64,000 nt of DNA. Origin: Fulvimonas soli (GTDB lineage Bacteria; Pseudomonadota; Gammaproteobacteria; Xanthomonadales; Rhodanobacteraceae). A model generated the notes under the pieces. That model saw only the letters and a list, made by a program, of their open reading frames with translations. It made no database searches and was not told the origin of the DNA. The stretch is taken from the NCBI RefSeq assembly GCF_003148905.1, contig NZ_QGHC01000014.1:1-64000 (forward strand), in the 5' to 3' direction. A program made the position numbers and the translations under genes. Positions 17,057 through 25,861 of the stretch are shown one piece after another (within the stretch, counting starts at the first letter, position 1; each line of letters starts with the position of its first letter).

Positions 17057-17145
17057 CCGGTACTTGCGAATGCGCCCGTTCGTGGAAGTGGCGAAAAGAA
17101 CCAGGCGCGGGGTCGCCGCACGAAGCCGCGCCGCCGCAAGCCTTG

Positions 17146-17190
17146 CCCCCTCACCCCAACCCTCTCCCCGACGGGGAGAGGGAGCAAGGG
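17146..17190. repeat. GGGGAGAGGG palindrome, copy b
   Basis: CCCCTCACCCC followed by the hairpin CCCTCTCCCC-GAC-GGGGAGAGGG, inverted relative to copy a. It immediately precedes the long structured element that starts near 17228, as copy d precedes the second long element at 54217. The association therefore looks composite. Confidence 0.85.
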
Positions 17191-17227
17191 GATACCGCAA
17201 GCCCCGCATTCCTCGCCCCGCACTTTT

Positions 17228-17690
17228 CGCTTCTCGGCTTTCGCCCGCGCAGCGGGTGCAAGAAGTGCGCGCAGGAAGCGCGCCGCTCTTCGGGGCCCCT
17301 ATGGCGCGGCGGGCGGGCGGCGGACCAGCCCGAAGGGTGGCCGGCAGGATGCCGGCCAGTTTTTCGTCGGGGCGGGATGCCCCGTCGAAAAACCCCGCCG
17401 TCCGCCCGCGCACCTTCCGGGCAGGAGGCCCGGAAGGCGCGCCATCGGGGTGCCCTTTCTCTTGGCTACTTCTCTTTACTTCGGGCATCCTGCCCTCCGC
17501 CCTTCGGGTCGGCTTCGCCGTTCGCCCGCGCTCCAGGCGCGGGCGTGGGCAAGCAAAGAGAAGTAGCCCGGCCGCCGGCAGGCGGGCGGAACCCCGCCGA
17601 AGGCGGACCCGACCATCGCAATGCCAGGAAAAACGAATACGCCGAGCGCCAGGCGACAACCGAGCCGCGTCGCCCTGGGCCCCGGCCCCG
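17228..17690. repeat. Long structured intergenic element, copy 1
   Basis: About 460 bp, nearly repeated at 54217-54700, with its distal core also at 52864-53033. Several hairpins are visible. TGGCCGGCA-GGA-TGCCGGCCA lies at 17338-17358. A 14-base TTTTTCG...CGAAAAA stem lies just after. CCTTCCGGGC pairs with GCCCGGAAGG. GGCTACTTCTCTTT (17464-17477) pairs exactly with AAAGAGAAGTAGCC (17555-17568). Open frames through it are artefacts of GC content. It fills the gap between fliQ and fliP; I see no gene, -24/-12 box or classical terminator in it. Confidence 0.7.
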
Positions 17691-17752
17691 GATCGAGTCC
17701 GGGGCAGGCTCTGCGCCGGGGCGACGAGAACGGGAGGGTGACGCAAGAACGG

Positions 17753-17790
17753 CCCCTCACCCCGGCCCTCTCCCCGAAGGGGAGAGGGAG
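17753..17790. repeat. GGGGAGAGGG palindrome, copy c (18 bp downstream of fliP)
   Basis: CCCCTCACCCC followed by CCCTCTCCCC-GAA-GGGGAGAGGG, in the same orientation as copy b. It lies just 3' of the fliP stop. Its hairpin could act as an mRNA stabiliser or attenuator between fliP and fliQ, but it lacks a U-tract. Confidence 0.82.
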
Positions 17791-17808
17791 AAAAGCGGGT
17801 GGCGGGGG

Positions 17809-18627
17809 TCATGTGTAGAAGCTCCCGGCCAGCGTGCCGACCAGCAGCGTCCACCCGTCCACCAGCACGAACAGCATGATCTTGAACGGCAACGCGATGA
17901 TCGTCGGCGACACCATCATCATGCCCATCGACATCAGCACGCTGGCCACCACCAGGTCGATGATCAGGAACGGGATGAACAGCAGGAAGCCCATCTGGAA
18001 CGCGGTCTTCAGCTCCGAGGTGACGAAGGCCGGCAGCGCCACGCGGAACGGCACCGCGTCCTTGTCCGCGAACGGCTTCTCGTTGGCCAGCTTGGCGAAC
18101 AGCTGCAGGTCGCCCTCGCGCGTCTGGTCCAGCATGAAGCGCTTGAACGGCGCGGCCGCCGCCGGCAGCGCCTGCTCGGCGGCGAGCCGGCCGTCCATGT
18201 AGGGCTTCACGCCCTCCACGTAGGCCTTGTTCAGCACCGGCGACATCACGAACAGGGTGAGGAACAGCGCCAGCCCCAGCAGCACCTGGTTGGGCGGCGT
18301 GCCCTGCGTGCCCAGCGCCTGGCGCAGGAAGCCCAGCACGATGATGATCCGCGTGAACGAGGTCATCATCAGCAGGATCGCCGGCAGCAGGGTGAGCGCC
18401 GTCATCAGCGCCAGCACCTGCAGCGACAGCGTCCAGGTCTGCCCGCCGCCGGCCGCGGCGCGCACGGTCAGCGCCGGGATGCCGGCCGCGGGCTGCGCCG
18501 GTGCGGCCGTGCCCGCCGCCGGCGTGGCGGGCGCGGCCGCCTGCGGCGCGGCGCTCGCGGCCAGCGGCAGCAACAGCAGCGCGGCCAGCAGCAGGCGGCG
18601 CGCGAGCGTGGCCAGGCGCGCGCTCAT
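17809..18627 (-). CDS. fliP: Flagellar export protein FliP
   Basis: 272 residues. A cleavable signal peptide (1-26, ending AASA) precedes an Ala/Pro linker and four membrane helices. The family signature regions [23 protein letters not shown] and [25 protein letters not shown] are recognisable (quoted in part). It forms the export gate core with FliQ and FliR. The start overlaps fliO by four bases. Downstream, the operon is interrupted by repeats before fliQ. Confidence 0.94.
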   Translation of the reverse strand: MSARLATLARRLLLAALLLLPLAASAAPQAAAPATPAAGTAAPAQPAAGIPALTVRAAAGGGQTWTLSLQVLALMTALTLLPAILLMMTSFTRIIIVLGFLRQALGTQGTPPNQVLLGLALFLTLFVMSPVLNKAYVEGVKPYMDGRLAAEQALPAAAAPFKRFMLDQTREGDLQLFAKLANEKPFADKDAVPFRVALPAFVTSELKTAFQMGFLLFIPFLIIDLVVASVLMSMGMMMVSPTIIALPFKIMLFVLVDGWTLLVGTLAGSFYT

Positions 18628-19001
18628 GGCCGCCCCCGCAGGCGCGCCAGCAGCTCGCCGAAACCCGGCGCGGTGGCCGGCGCGGCCGGCTCCGGCGCCG
18701 GAGCCGTGCCCTCGAAGACATGCAGCATGCGCAGCCCGCCCTGCCCGGCGCCCACCAGCAGGCGCTTGCCGTCGGCGTCGATCAGCAGGATGCGCTCGCG
18801 CGCGCCGACCGCGAAGCTCTCCACGCAGCGGATGCGCCGCCCGCCCGGCGCGGTGCGCGCCTGCAGGCGGCGGCTGAGCCAGCCGGCGGCGAAGATCAGC
18901 GCGACGATGCCGGCCAGGCTGAGCAGCACGCGCAGCAGCTCGCCGCCGACGCTGAAGTCGGGCGCGGCTGCGGCGGGGGCGAAGGCGAGCAGCACGGGCA
19001 T
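18624..19001 (-). CDS. fliO: Flagellar assembly protein FliO
   Basis: 125 residues. The N terminus is short and periplasmic, with one membrane helix at about 24-42 ([21 protein letters not shown]), then a cytoplasmic domain with [27 protein letters not shown], characteristic of FliO. It is a scaffold for FliP ring assembly. It sits between fliN and fliP, overlapping the latter. Confidence 0.88.
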   Translation of the reverse strand: MPVLLAFAPAAAAPDFSVGGELLRVLLSLAGIVALIFAAGWLSRRLQARTAPGGRRIRCVESFAVGARERILLIDADGKRLLVGAGQGGLRMLHVFEGTAPAPEPAAPATAPGFGELLARLRGRP

Positions 19002-19005
19002 GGCG

Positions 19006-19347
19006 TCAGCGCAGCTTGCGCACGCGCTCGGCGGGGCTGATCACGTCGGTCAGGCGGATGCCGAACTTCTCGTTGATCACCACCACTTCGCCGTGGGCCA
19101 CCAGCGTGCCGTTGACGAACACGTCCAGCGGCTCGCCGGCGGCGCGGTCCAGCTCCACCACCGAGCCCTGGTTGAGCTGCAGCAGGTTGCGGATGCTGAT
19201 GCGGGTGCGGCCGACCTCCATGGCCAGCGTCACCGGCACGTCGAGGATCATGTCCAGGTTCACCTCCGGCGTCTCGCCGGCGGCGCCGCTCAAGGTGTCG
19301 AACTGGACGCGCGCGGAGGCGTCGGCGGTGGCATCGTTGGCGGTCAT
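19006..19347 (-). CDS. fliN: Flagellar switch protein FliN
   Basis: 113 residues. The C-terminal SpoA domain (about 30-110) contains LDVPVTLAMEVGRTRISIRNLL, GSVVELDRAAGEPLDVFVNG and GEVVVINEKFGIRLTDVI, the classic FliN blocks. It builds the lower C-ring. The ATG at 19347 overlaps the fliM stop (ATGA). Confidence 0.94.
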   Translation of the reverse strand: MTANDATADASARVQFDTLSGAAGETPEVNLDMILDVPVTLAMEVGRTRISIRNLLQLNQGSVVELDRAAGEPLDVFVNGTLVAHGEVVVINEKFGIRLTDVISPAERVRKLR

Positions 19348-20360
19348 GCGGGTTTCCTCTCCAGGGTCAGGTCGCCGGACAGGCGCACTTCGCGCCGGCC
19401 GGTGGGAGCGTGGTAGCGCACGGCGTTGCGCCCGTTGGCCTGGCCGTAGCGGGCGCGGAACACCGGCACGTCCTCGGCGAACACCGTGGTGAATTCGGGC
19501 AGCTGCACCGGGATCACGTCGCCGGGGCGCAGGTGCAGGAACTCGCCGATCGACAGGCGCGTCTCCAGCAGCAGCGCGGTCAGCTCGACCTCGGCGTCGA
19601 GCACTTCCTCGTGCAGCAGCTCGGCCCAGCGGTCGTCGCGCTCGACGCGGTCGCTCTGCACGCCGGCGTCGAGCAGGGTGCGGATCGGCTCCACCATCGC
19701 GTAAGGCAGGGTGAGGTGGATCTCGCCGCCGCCGCCGTCCAGCTCGACGTGGAAGCGCGACACCACCACCGTCTCGGTGGGGCTGACGATGTTGGCGAAC
19801 TGCGGGTTGATCTCGGAGTTCAGGTACTCGAACTCCAGCGGCAGCACCGGCGCCCACGCCTCCACCATCGCGCCGAACAGCTCGCCCAGCATGATCTGGA
19901 TCACGCGGTTCTCGGTGGCGGTGAAGTCGCGGCCCTCGATGCGCGCGTGGAAGCGGCCGTCGCCGCCGAAGAAGTTGTCGATCACGCTGAACACCAGGCG
20001 CGGCTCGAACACCACCAGCGCGGTGCCGCGCAGCGGCTTGATCTTCACCAGGTTCAGGTTGGTCGGCACCACCAGGCCGTGCACGTACTCGGCGAACTTC
20101 ACCATCTTCACGCCCAGCACCGAGACCTCGCAGGTCTTGCGCAGCACGTTGAACACGCAGGTGCGGAAGTAGCGCGCGAAGCGGTCGTTGACCATCTCCA
20201 GCGTGGGCAGGCGGCCGCGCACGATGCGGTCCTGCTGGGTGAAGTCGTACGGCCGCACCGCCTCGACCGGCACCGGCTCGTCGGTGCTGGTCTCGACCTC
20301 GCCGCCGTTGACGCCGGCGAGCAGCGCGTCGATTTCTTCCTGGGAGAGCAGGTCGCTCAT
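19344..20360 (-). CDS. fliM: Flagellar switch protein FliM
   Basis: 338 residues. The N-terminal CheY-binding peptide (LLSQEEIDALLAGVNGG, residues 4-20) is intact. It is followed by the CheC-like middle domain (about 45-240, including the GGDGR-type motif in FFGGDGRFHAR) and the SpoA domain at the C terminus. It receives phospho-CheY and sets rotation direction. It lies between fliL (16 bp) and fliN (overlap). Confidence 0.95.
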   Translation of the reverse strand: MSDLLSQEEIDALLAGVNGGEVETSTDEPVPVEAVRPYDFTQQDRIVRGRLPTLEMVNDRFARYFRTCVFNVLRKTCEVSVLGVKMVKFAEYVHGLVVPTNLNLVKIKPLRGTALVVFEPRLVFSVIDNFFGGDGRFHARIEGRDFTATENRVIQIMLGELFGAMVEAWAPVLPLEFEYLNSEINPQFANIVSPTETVVVSRFHVELDGGGGEIHLTLPYAMVEPIRTLLDAGVQSDRVERDDRWAELLHEEVLDAEVELTALLLETRLSIGEFLHLRPGDVIPVQLPEFTTVFAEDVPVFRARYGQANGRNAVRYHAPTGRREVRLSGDLTLERKPA

Positions 20361-20376
20361 GGCCTCGCTCCGGCGC

Positions 20377-20874
20377 TCACTGCATCACGAAGGAGGTGAA
20401 GTACAGCGCCTCGATGCCGGGCTTGCCGTAGCGCGCCGCGACGATCCGGCGCACCGCCTCCAGCGCCTGCGCCTGCAGCTTCTGCTTGCCGGCGGCGTCG
20501 CTGAGGATGGCGTAGTCCTGGCTGCTGAACAGCTTGACCAGCGCGTCGCGGATCACCGGGTCGGCCGCCTTGGCGGCGTCCAGCGCGGCCTGGTCGTGCG
20601 ACATCAGGCTCACCCCGACCTGCAGGAAGCGCATCGACTGGTCGTCGCGGAAATTCACCACGAAGGCCGGGTCCAGCGGCAGGTACAGCTCCTGCTTCGA
20701 CTTCGGCGGCTCGGCCTCGGCGGCGGCCGCCGCCGGGGCGTGGCTGCGCAGGGCGAACAGCGCGTAGCCGCTCACGCCCAGCGCCGCGACCAGCGCCACC
20801 AGCAGCACGATCACCAGCAGCGAGCCCCGCCTGTTCGGGGCCGCCTGCGCCACTTCCTGTTCCGTCTGAGCCAT
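20377..20874 (-). CDS. fliL: Flagellar basal body protein FliL
   Basis: 165 residues with one membrane helix (about 18-38, LLVIVLLVALVAALGVSGYAL) and a periplasmic stomatin-like domain with YLPLDPAFVVNF and the C-terminal FTSFVMQ, as in FliL proteins. It surrounds and stabilises stator units. It is the first gene of the fliLMNOP run, 69 bp downstream of a perfect sigma-54 box. Confidence 0.9.
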   Translation of the reverse strand: MAQTEQEVAQAAPNRRGSLLVIVLLVALVAALGVSGYALFALRSHAPAAAAAEAEPPKSKQELYLPLDPAFVVNFRDDQSMRFLQVGVSLMSHDQAALDAAKAADPVIRDALVKLFSSQDYAILSDAAGKQKLQAQALEAVRRIVAARYGKPGIEALYFTSFVMQ

Positions 20875-20943
20875 GCACCGACCTCTTGCGCTTGCGATGT
20901 CCGGCGCGGCGGGATGGCCTCGCCGCGGTTACGGAACCTGTTT

Positions 20944-20959
20944 AGCAAGCGGCGTGCCA
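20944..20959 (-). promoter_or_regulatory. Sigma-54 promoter of fliL operon
   Basis: On the minus strand the sequence reads TGGCACGCCGCTTGCT, an exact match to the -24/-12 consensus TGGCAC-N5-TTGCW. It lies about 70 bp before the fliL start codon, in the 288-bp fliK-fliL gap. FleQ with RpoN would be the expected activator pair. Confidence 0.85.
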
Positions 20960-21113
20960 TGGCCCGCGGGCCTTGTCCCCGCTGGATCGGCGCGCGGCGG
21001 CGGCGCTTTCTTGACGCGCGACCGGCGGCCGGCGCGACGCCGCGCTGGCGGGTGTCCGGAAACCGACGGGGCCCCGCGGCCGGGGGCCGCTTCCGCAAGG
21101 CCGCCGCAAGCCC

Positions 21114-21138
21114 TGTGGGAGCGGCCACCGGCCGCGAT
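21114..21138. repeat. Single REP-like palindrome between fliK and fliL
   Basis: TGTGGGAGCGGCCACCGGCC followed by GCGAT matches one arm of the pair inside flhF with one substitution. It lies 25 bp beyond the fliK stop and could form a transcript 3' hairpin. Its genic counterpart at 12190 shows that the family is mobile. Confidence 0.75.
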
Positions 21139-21162
21139 GATCATGGGCGCGGCATCCCGCGC

Positions 21163-22362
21163 TCAGGCGAAGGCGTCGAGCAACCCGCTGCCCAACGGCT
21201 GCAGCGCGGAAGCCGCGCCCGCCGGCTCGGCCTCGCCCACATCGGCGGACGCGCCGCCGGCCAGCGCGGCGTAGGAGCCCTCGCGCCCGCCCTGCTGCTG
21301 GTGGCCCACCTGCGCCTGCCCCAGCGACAGGCCGTGCTGTGCGAGCAGCGTGTCCAGCTGCGGCAGGGTCTGCTGCAGCGCGTGCACCACGCCGGGGTGC
21401 TGCACGGCGAAGCTCACGTCGACCTGGCCGCCGTGCTGCACGCTGACCTTCACGTCGACCTGGCCCAGTTCCTCCGGATGCAGGCGGATGCGTGCCTGCT
21501 TGATGTCCTGCCCGCCCAGCCAGGCCACCTGCTGGCCCAGCTCCTGCGCGAACGCCGGCGTGCCGACCGGGCTGGCCACGCTGAGCGTGTGTACCGATGC
21601 CGGCGCGGCGGCGGCATGCGGCGCCGGCGCCAGGGCGGCCAGGGCGGCATTGGCGTCGGCGGCCAGGCCGGGCGCCTGCTTGCGCAGCGGCGTGACGCCA
21701 GCGGCGTCCGCCCCGGCAGGCGCGCCGCCGGCCAGGCCCGCCGCCGCGGCGAAAGCGCCGGCGACGTCGGGCGTTGCCACCGTCGCCACCGACCCGTCGC
21801 CGCCGGCGCCGTCGACCGCGCCAGCCGCGTCGGCCGGCAAGGCATCCGCGGCCAGCGGCGCGGCGGCGTCCTTCGCCGGCGTGCGCATCGCCGCGGCCAG
21901 CAGCTTGGAGACGCCGCCGGCCACCGGGGTGATCGCCGCCGCCGGCGTGCGGCCGAGCAGCGCGAGCATGCCGGCCGCCAGCGTGCCGGCGGCGCCGGCG
22001 TCGGGCGACGCATCGTCGCCATCGCCGTCCTTGCCGGCGGGGCGGGTCGCGGTGGCCGCGGACGGATCGCCGTCGCCCGCCGCCGGAACCGGCGCCGCGG
22101 CGGAAGCGACCGCCGCGGCGTCGCCGGCATCCGCGCCGTCGGCCGGCGCCGCGGCCGCAGCAGACGATGCGGACGGCGCGGGCGCCTCGCGGCGCTCCTG
22201 CGGGCCGGCCTGCTGGCGGCGCGCCGCCTGGAACTGCCGGCCGAACTCGTCCGGCGCGCGTCCCGCCGCGCGCGCGTCGCCGCCGTCGTGGGCGGCGGGC
22301 GGCAGGGGCGAGGGGGCGCTGGTGGCGGGCATGGGCAGGCTGGCCGTCAATGGTGCGGGCAT
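21163..22362 (-). CDS. fliK: Flagellar hook-length control protein FliK
   Basis: 399 residues, Ala/Pro/Gly-rich and unstructured for about 270 residues. The C-terminal substrate-switch domain (about 275-365) has ARIRLHPEELGQVDVKVSVQ and VVHALQQTLPQLDTLLAQHGL. The long N-terminal part would act as the molecular ruler and the C domain would engage FlhB. It lies after fliJ with a 58-bp gap. There is no promoter box between them, so it likely ends the fliEFGHIJK operon. Confidence 0.92.
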   Translation of the reverse strand: MPAPLTASLPMPATSAPSPLPPAAHDGGDARAAGRAPDEFGRQFQAARRQQAGPQERREAPAPSASSAAAAAPADGADAGDAAAVASAAAPVPAAGDGDPSAATATRPAGKDGDGDDASPDAGAAGTLAAGMLALLGRTPAAAITPVAGGVSKLLAAAMRTPAKDAAAPLAADALPADAAGAVDGAGGDGSVATVATPDVAGAFAAAAGLAGGAPAGADAAGVTPLRKQAPGLAADANAALAALAPAPHAAAAPASVHTLSVASPVGTPAFAQELGQQVAWLGGQDIKQARIRLHPEELGQVDVKVSVQHGGQVDVSFAVQHPGVVHALQQTLPQLDTLLAQHGLSLGQAQVGHQQQGGREGSYAALAGGASADVGEAEPAGAASALQPLGSGLLDAFA

Positions 22363-22420
22363 GGCGGGTTCCTCGACGGATCGCGCGCGGCGCCGCGCGC
22401 GGGCTGGACACGAAAGGTCG

Positions 22421-22864
22421 TCATGGCGAGCGCTCGCCGGGCGGGCGGCGGCGCTGCGCGCGCTCGTCCACCTCGTTCTGTTCGCGGCGCTCCTCGCGCT
22501 TGCGCTCCTCCTCGCGGTAGCGGCCGATCACGCTGTCCAGCGCCGCCTCGCGGGCGTGCGCCTCGCGCCACTGCGCGCGGGCGTGCTCGAGCATGCGCCG
22601 CTGCCGCTCGATCTCGCGCTGCTGCTGCGCGATCGCGCGGTCGATGCGCTCGACGAACTGCTGGCGGTTGAGCAGCGCGGCCACGCTCAGGCCCCCGCCG
22701 CCCTCGTCCAGCGCGTATTCCTGCCGGTAGCCGCGCAGCTCGGCGAGCTGGCGCTCGGCCTTGATCAGCGCCTGCTGCTGCTCGGCCAGCCGCTGCACGG
22801 CGTCCTCGCTGCGCTGCCGGGCCTGGTCGGCGGCCGGCTGCAGGCGTTCGGCGCGATCGCTCAT
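22421..22864 (-). CDS. fliJ: Flagellar export chaperone FliJ
   Basis: 147 residues, almost wholly charged coiled coil ([20 protein letters not shown] and [20 protein letters not shown]). This is typical of FliJ, which acts as the ATPase central stalk and escorts chaperones. The ATG at 22864 overlaps the fliI stop (ATGA). Confidence 0.9.
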   Translation of the reverse strand: MSDRAERLQPAADQARQRSEDAVQRLAEQQQALIKAERQLAELRGYRQEYALDEGGGGLSVAALLNRQQFVERIDRAIAQQQREIERQRRMLEHARAQWREAHAREAALDSVIGRYREEERKREERREQNEVDERAQRRRPPGERSP

Positions 22865-24216
22865 GTGCCGGCCTCCTCGGCGAGCGCGGCGAGGGCCGCG
22901 ATGCCGGCGGCGAGCGTCACCGGCTCGTCCACCTCCTGCTGCAGGAACGCCCGGAGCTTCGGCCACATCGCGATGGCCTGGTCCACCTGCGGGTCGGAGC
23001 CCTTCTGGTAGGCGCCCACCGCGATCAGGTCGCGCTGCTGGCGGTAGGCCGAATAGACCTGGCGGAAGCGCTGCGCCGCGCGAACGTGCTCGCGCGTGGC
23101 CACCGCCGGCATCACGCGGCTGATCGAGGCCTCGATGTCGATGGCCGGGTAGTGGCCGGCCTCGGCGAGGTCGCGCGAGAGCACGACGTGGCCGTCCAGG
23201 ATCGCGCGCGCGGCGTCGGCGATCGGGTCGTGGCGGTAGTCGTCGCCCTCGGTGAGCACGGTGTAGAAGGCGGTGATGGAGCCGCGCCCCTGGGCGTCGT
23301 TGCCGGCGCGCTCCACCAGCGCCGGCAGCAGGGCGAACACCGAGGGCGGGTAGCCCTTGGTGGCCGGCGGCTCGCCGATCGCCAGCGCGATCTCGCGCTG
23401 CGCCTGCGCGTAGCGGGTCAGCGAGTCCATCAGCAGCAGCACGCGCTGGCCGCGGTCGCGGAACCACTCGGCGATGGCGGTGGCGTACTGCGCGCCGCGC
23501 AGGCGCTTGAGCGGCGGCGCGTCGGCCGGCGCGGCCACGATCACCGCGCGGCGGCGGCCTTCCTCGCCCAGCGTGTGCTCGACGAATTCCTTGACCTCGC
23601 GGCCGCGCTCGCCGATCAGGCCGACCACCACCACGTCGGCGTCGGTGTAGCGGGTCATCATGCCCAGCAGCGTGGACTTGCCCACGCCGGAGCCGGCGAA
23701 CAGGCCCAGGCGCTGGCCGCGGCCCACGGTGAGCAGGGCGTTGATCGCGCGCACGCCGGTGTCCAGCGGCGTGTCGATCGGCTTGCGCGCCATCGGGTTG
23801 ATCGGCTCGCGCTTGAGCGCGGCGTGCTCGGCGGCGTCCAGCGGCCCCAGGCCGTCCAGCGGCAGGCCGTCGGCGCCGACCACGCGGCCGAGCAGGTGCT
23901 CGCCCACCGGCAGGCCGCCGGCGTGCGCCAGCGGGCGCACGCGCGCGTTGGGCAGCACGCCGTGCATCTCGCCCACCGGCATCAGCAGCAGGCGCTCGTC
24001 GGCGAAGCCGACCACCTCGGTGTCCAGCAGCGTGCCGTCGGCGGCGTCGACCAGGCAGCGCGCGCCCAGCGGCGCCTCGCAGCCCTCGGCCTCCAGCGTG
24101 AGGCCGACCACGCGGCGCAGCCGGCCCTCCACCACCAGCGTGCGCGCGCGCTCGGCGCGCTGGCGGCGGCGCGCCAGCTGTTCGCTCCAGCGCAGCGGGC
24201 GCGGCGCCGCGTTCAC
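22861..24216 (-). CDS. fliI: Flagellar export ATPase FliI
   Basis: 451 residues. F1-beta-like ATPase with the P-loop GSGVGKST (175-182), [13 protein letters not shown], and Walker [23 protein letters not shown] start (24214-24216) overlaps the fliH stop as GTGA; no ATG is available nearby. The protein is full length and intact. It powers delivery of substrates to the export gate with FliH and FliJ. Confidence 0.94.
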   Translation of the reverse strand: MNAAPRPLRWSEQLARRRQRAERARTLVVEGRLRRVVGLTLEAEGCEAPLGARCLVDAADGTLLDTEVVGFADERLLLMPVGEMHGVLPNARVRPLAHAGGLPVGEHLLGRVVGADGLPLDGLGPLDAAEHAALKREPINPMARKPIDTPLDTGVRAINALLTVGRGQRLGLFAGSGVGKSTLLGMMTRYTDADVVVVGLIGERGREVKEFVEHTLGEEGRRRAVIVAAPADAPPLKRLRGAQYATAIAEWFRDRGQRVLLLMDSLTRYAQAQREIALAIGEPPATKGYPPSVFALLPALVERAGNDAQGRGSITAFYTVLTEGDDYRHDPIADAARAILDGHVVLSRDLAEAGHYPAIDIEASISRVMPAVATREHVRAAQRFRQVYSAYRQQRDLIAVGAYQKGSDPQVDQAIAMWPKLRAFLQQEVDEPVTLAAGIAALAALAEEAGT

Positions 24217-24851
24217 GCGCCGGCCTCCCCGGCGCCGTCGTCGTCCTCGCCGGCACCGAGCACGGCGTCGATCACCGCGGCCAGGCGCGCCTCCACGCGC
24301 GCGTCCAGCCGCGAGCTCTCGCTCTCGATGCGGCAGTCGCCGCGCGCCAGCGCGGGGTCGGGCAGCAGCCGCCAGTGCGGCTCGGCGGCGTCCAGCGAGC
24401 GCAGCAACGCCAGGTCGTCCGGGTGCAGGTGGACGCGCAGCTCGCGCGTGGCCGCCGGCAGCGCCAGCGCGGCCTGGCGCACGGCGTGCACCACCAGCGC
24501 CGGGTCGGTCTTCAGCTCGTGCGCGAGCACCTGCCGCGCGGCGACCAGGGCGAGCCGCGCCAGCTCCTGCTCCACCGCGGCGTCGAGCGCCTCCAATGGG
24601 CGCGCGGCGGCGGCCAGCAGCGCGTCGAGGCGCGCCAGCCGCGCGGCCAGCTCGCGCTGCGCGTCGGCCAGGCCCTCGCGGCGGCCGGCGGCGTAGCCTT
24701 CCTCGCGCGCCTGGCGCTCCAGCGCCTCCAGCTCGCTGACGGTGGGGCGCGGCGCTTCCCCGGACGGCTCGGGCGCCGGCGCCTCGCCCACCAGCGGCAG
24801 CTCCCAGCGCTGGAAGGCCGCCACCTCCTCGCGGTTCAGCACGCCGCTCAT
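24213..24851 (-). CDS. fliH: Flagellar export regulator FliH
   Basis: 212 residues. An N-terminal tail (including AFQRWELP) precedes a helical region with a Gly-containing repeat ([20 protein letters not shown]) and a V-ATPase E-subunit-like C-terminal domain ([33 protein letters not shown]). The features match FliH, which binds and restrains FliI. It overlaps fliG by four bases and fliI by four. Confidence 0.9.
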   Translation of the reverse strand: MSGVLNREEVAAFQRWELPLVGEAPAPEPSGEAPRPTVSELEALERQAREEGYAAGRREGLADAQRELAARLARLDALLAAAARPLEALDAAVEQELARLALVAARQVLAHELKTDPALVVHAVRQAALALPAATRELRVHLHPDDLALLRSLDAAEPHWRLLPDPALARGDCRIESESSRLDARVEARLAAVIDAVLGAGEDDDGAGEAGA

Positions 24852-25861
24852 GTGACCAGTTCGTCACCCGTGCCGGACAGCGTGATCTGCCCGGCGTCGG
24901 CCAGCCGGCGCGCGATGGCGAGCACTTCCTTCTGCGCCGCGTCGACCTCGGACAGGCGCACCGGGCCGGCCACCTCCAGGTCGTCGCGCAGCATGTCGGC
25001 GGCGCGCTTGGACATGTTGGCGAAGATCTTCTCGCGCACGCCCGGCTCGGCGCCCTTCAGCGCCACGATCAGGCGCGCGCTGGGCACCTCGCGCAGCAGC
25101 GTCTGCATGCTGCGGTCGTCGATGTCGGCGAGGTCGTCGAACACGAACATCAGCTCCTCGATGCGCCCGCCGAGGTTCGGGTCCTGGCTGCGGATCGCCG
25201 CCATCAGCTCGGCCTCGCGGCTGGTCTCCATCGCGTTGAGGATGTTGGCCGCGGCCTTCAGGCCGCCCACGTTGGCCGACTTGAGCTTGTTGGTGGTGCC
25301 GTTGAACTGGCGCTCCATGATCTCGTCCAGCTCGTTGAGCGCGTGCGGCTGCACGCCGTCGAGCGTGGCGATGCGCATCACCGCGTCCGAGCGCACGCGC
25401 GGCGGCAGGTAGCCGATCACCTCGGCGGCCTGGTCGGGCTCCAGGTGCGCCAGCACCAGCGCGATGATCTGCGGGTGCTCCTGGTTGATCATCTCGGCGA
25501 TGGCGCGGCTCTCCATCCACTTGAGCGACTCCAGCCCCTTGCTGGAGCGGCCGAGCAGGATGCGGTCGATCAGGCCGCCGGCCTTGCTCTCGCCCAGCGC
25601 GTTGACCAGGATCTTGCGGATGTACTCCTCGGTGCCCACGCCCAGCGAGGTGTGCCGCCCCATGTCCTCGCTGAGCCTGTCCAGCACCTGGGTGACCTGC
25701 TCGCGCGAGACGCTGGTGAGGCCGGCCATCGCCGAGCCCACCGCCTGCACGTCGCGCGCGGACAGGTGCTTGAGCACCTCGGCGGCGTCCTGCTCGCCCA
25801 GGGTGAGCAGCAGGATCGCGGCGCGCTGCGCGCCGGTGATGTGCGAGTGATCAGTTGCCAT
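24848..25861 (-). CDS. fliG: Flagellar rotor protein FliG
   Basis: 337 residues, full length. The N-terminal domain binds FliF. The middle domain has the EHPQ motif ([15 protein letters not shown]), and the C-terminal torque domain has charged residues facing the stator ([11 protein letters not shown] and [20 protein letters not shown]). The start lies 11 bp inside the end of fliF. Confidence 0.95.
   Translation of the reverse strand: MATDHSHITGAQRAAILLLTLGEQDAAEVLKHLSARDVQAVGSAMAGLTSVSREQVTQVLDRLSEDMGRHTSLGVGTEEYIRKILVNALGESKAGGLIDRILLGRSSKGLESLKWMESRAIAEMINQEHPQIIALVLAHLEPDQAAEVIGYLPPRVRSDAVMRIATLDGVQPHALNELDEIMERQFNGTTNKLKSANVGGLKAAANILNAMETSREAELMAAIRSQDPNLGGRIEELMFVFDDLADIDDRSMQTLLREVPSARLIVALKGAEPGVREKIFANMSKRAADMLRDDLEVAGPVRLSEVDAAQKEVLAIARRLADAGQITLSGTGDELVT

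Noticed and set aside
17143-17780. Open frames through the structured repeat elements (for example YFSLLRASCPPPFG-type translations) here and at 54240-54800.
   Set aside because: Both copies diverge by indels that shift the frame, while the hairpins persist. The pattern fits a structured element, not a protein.
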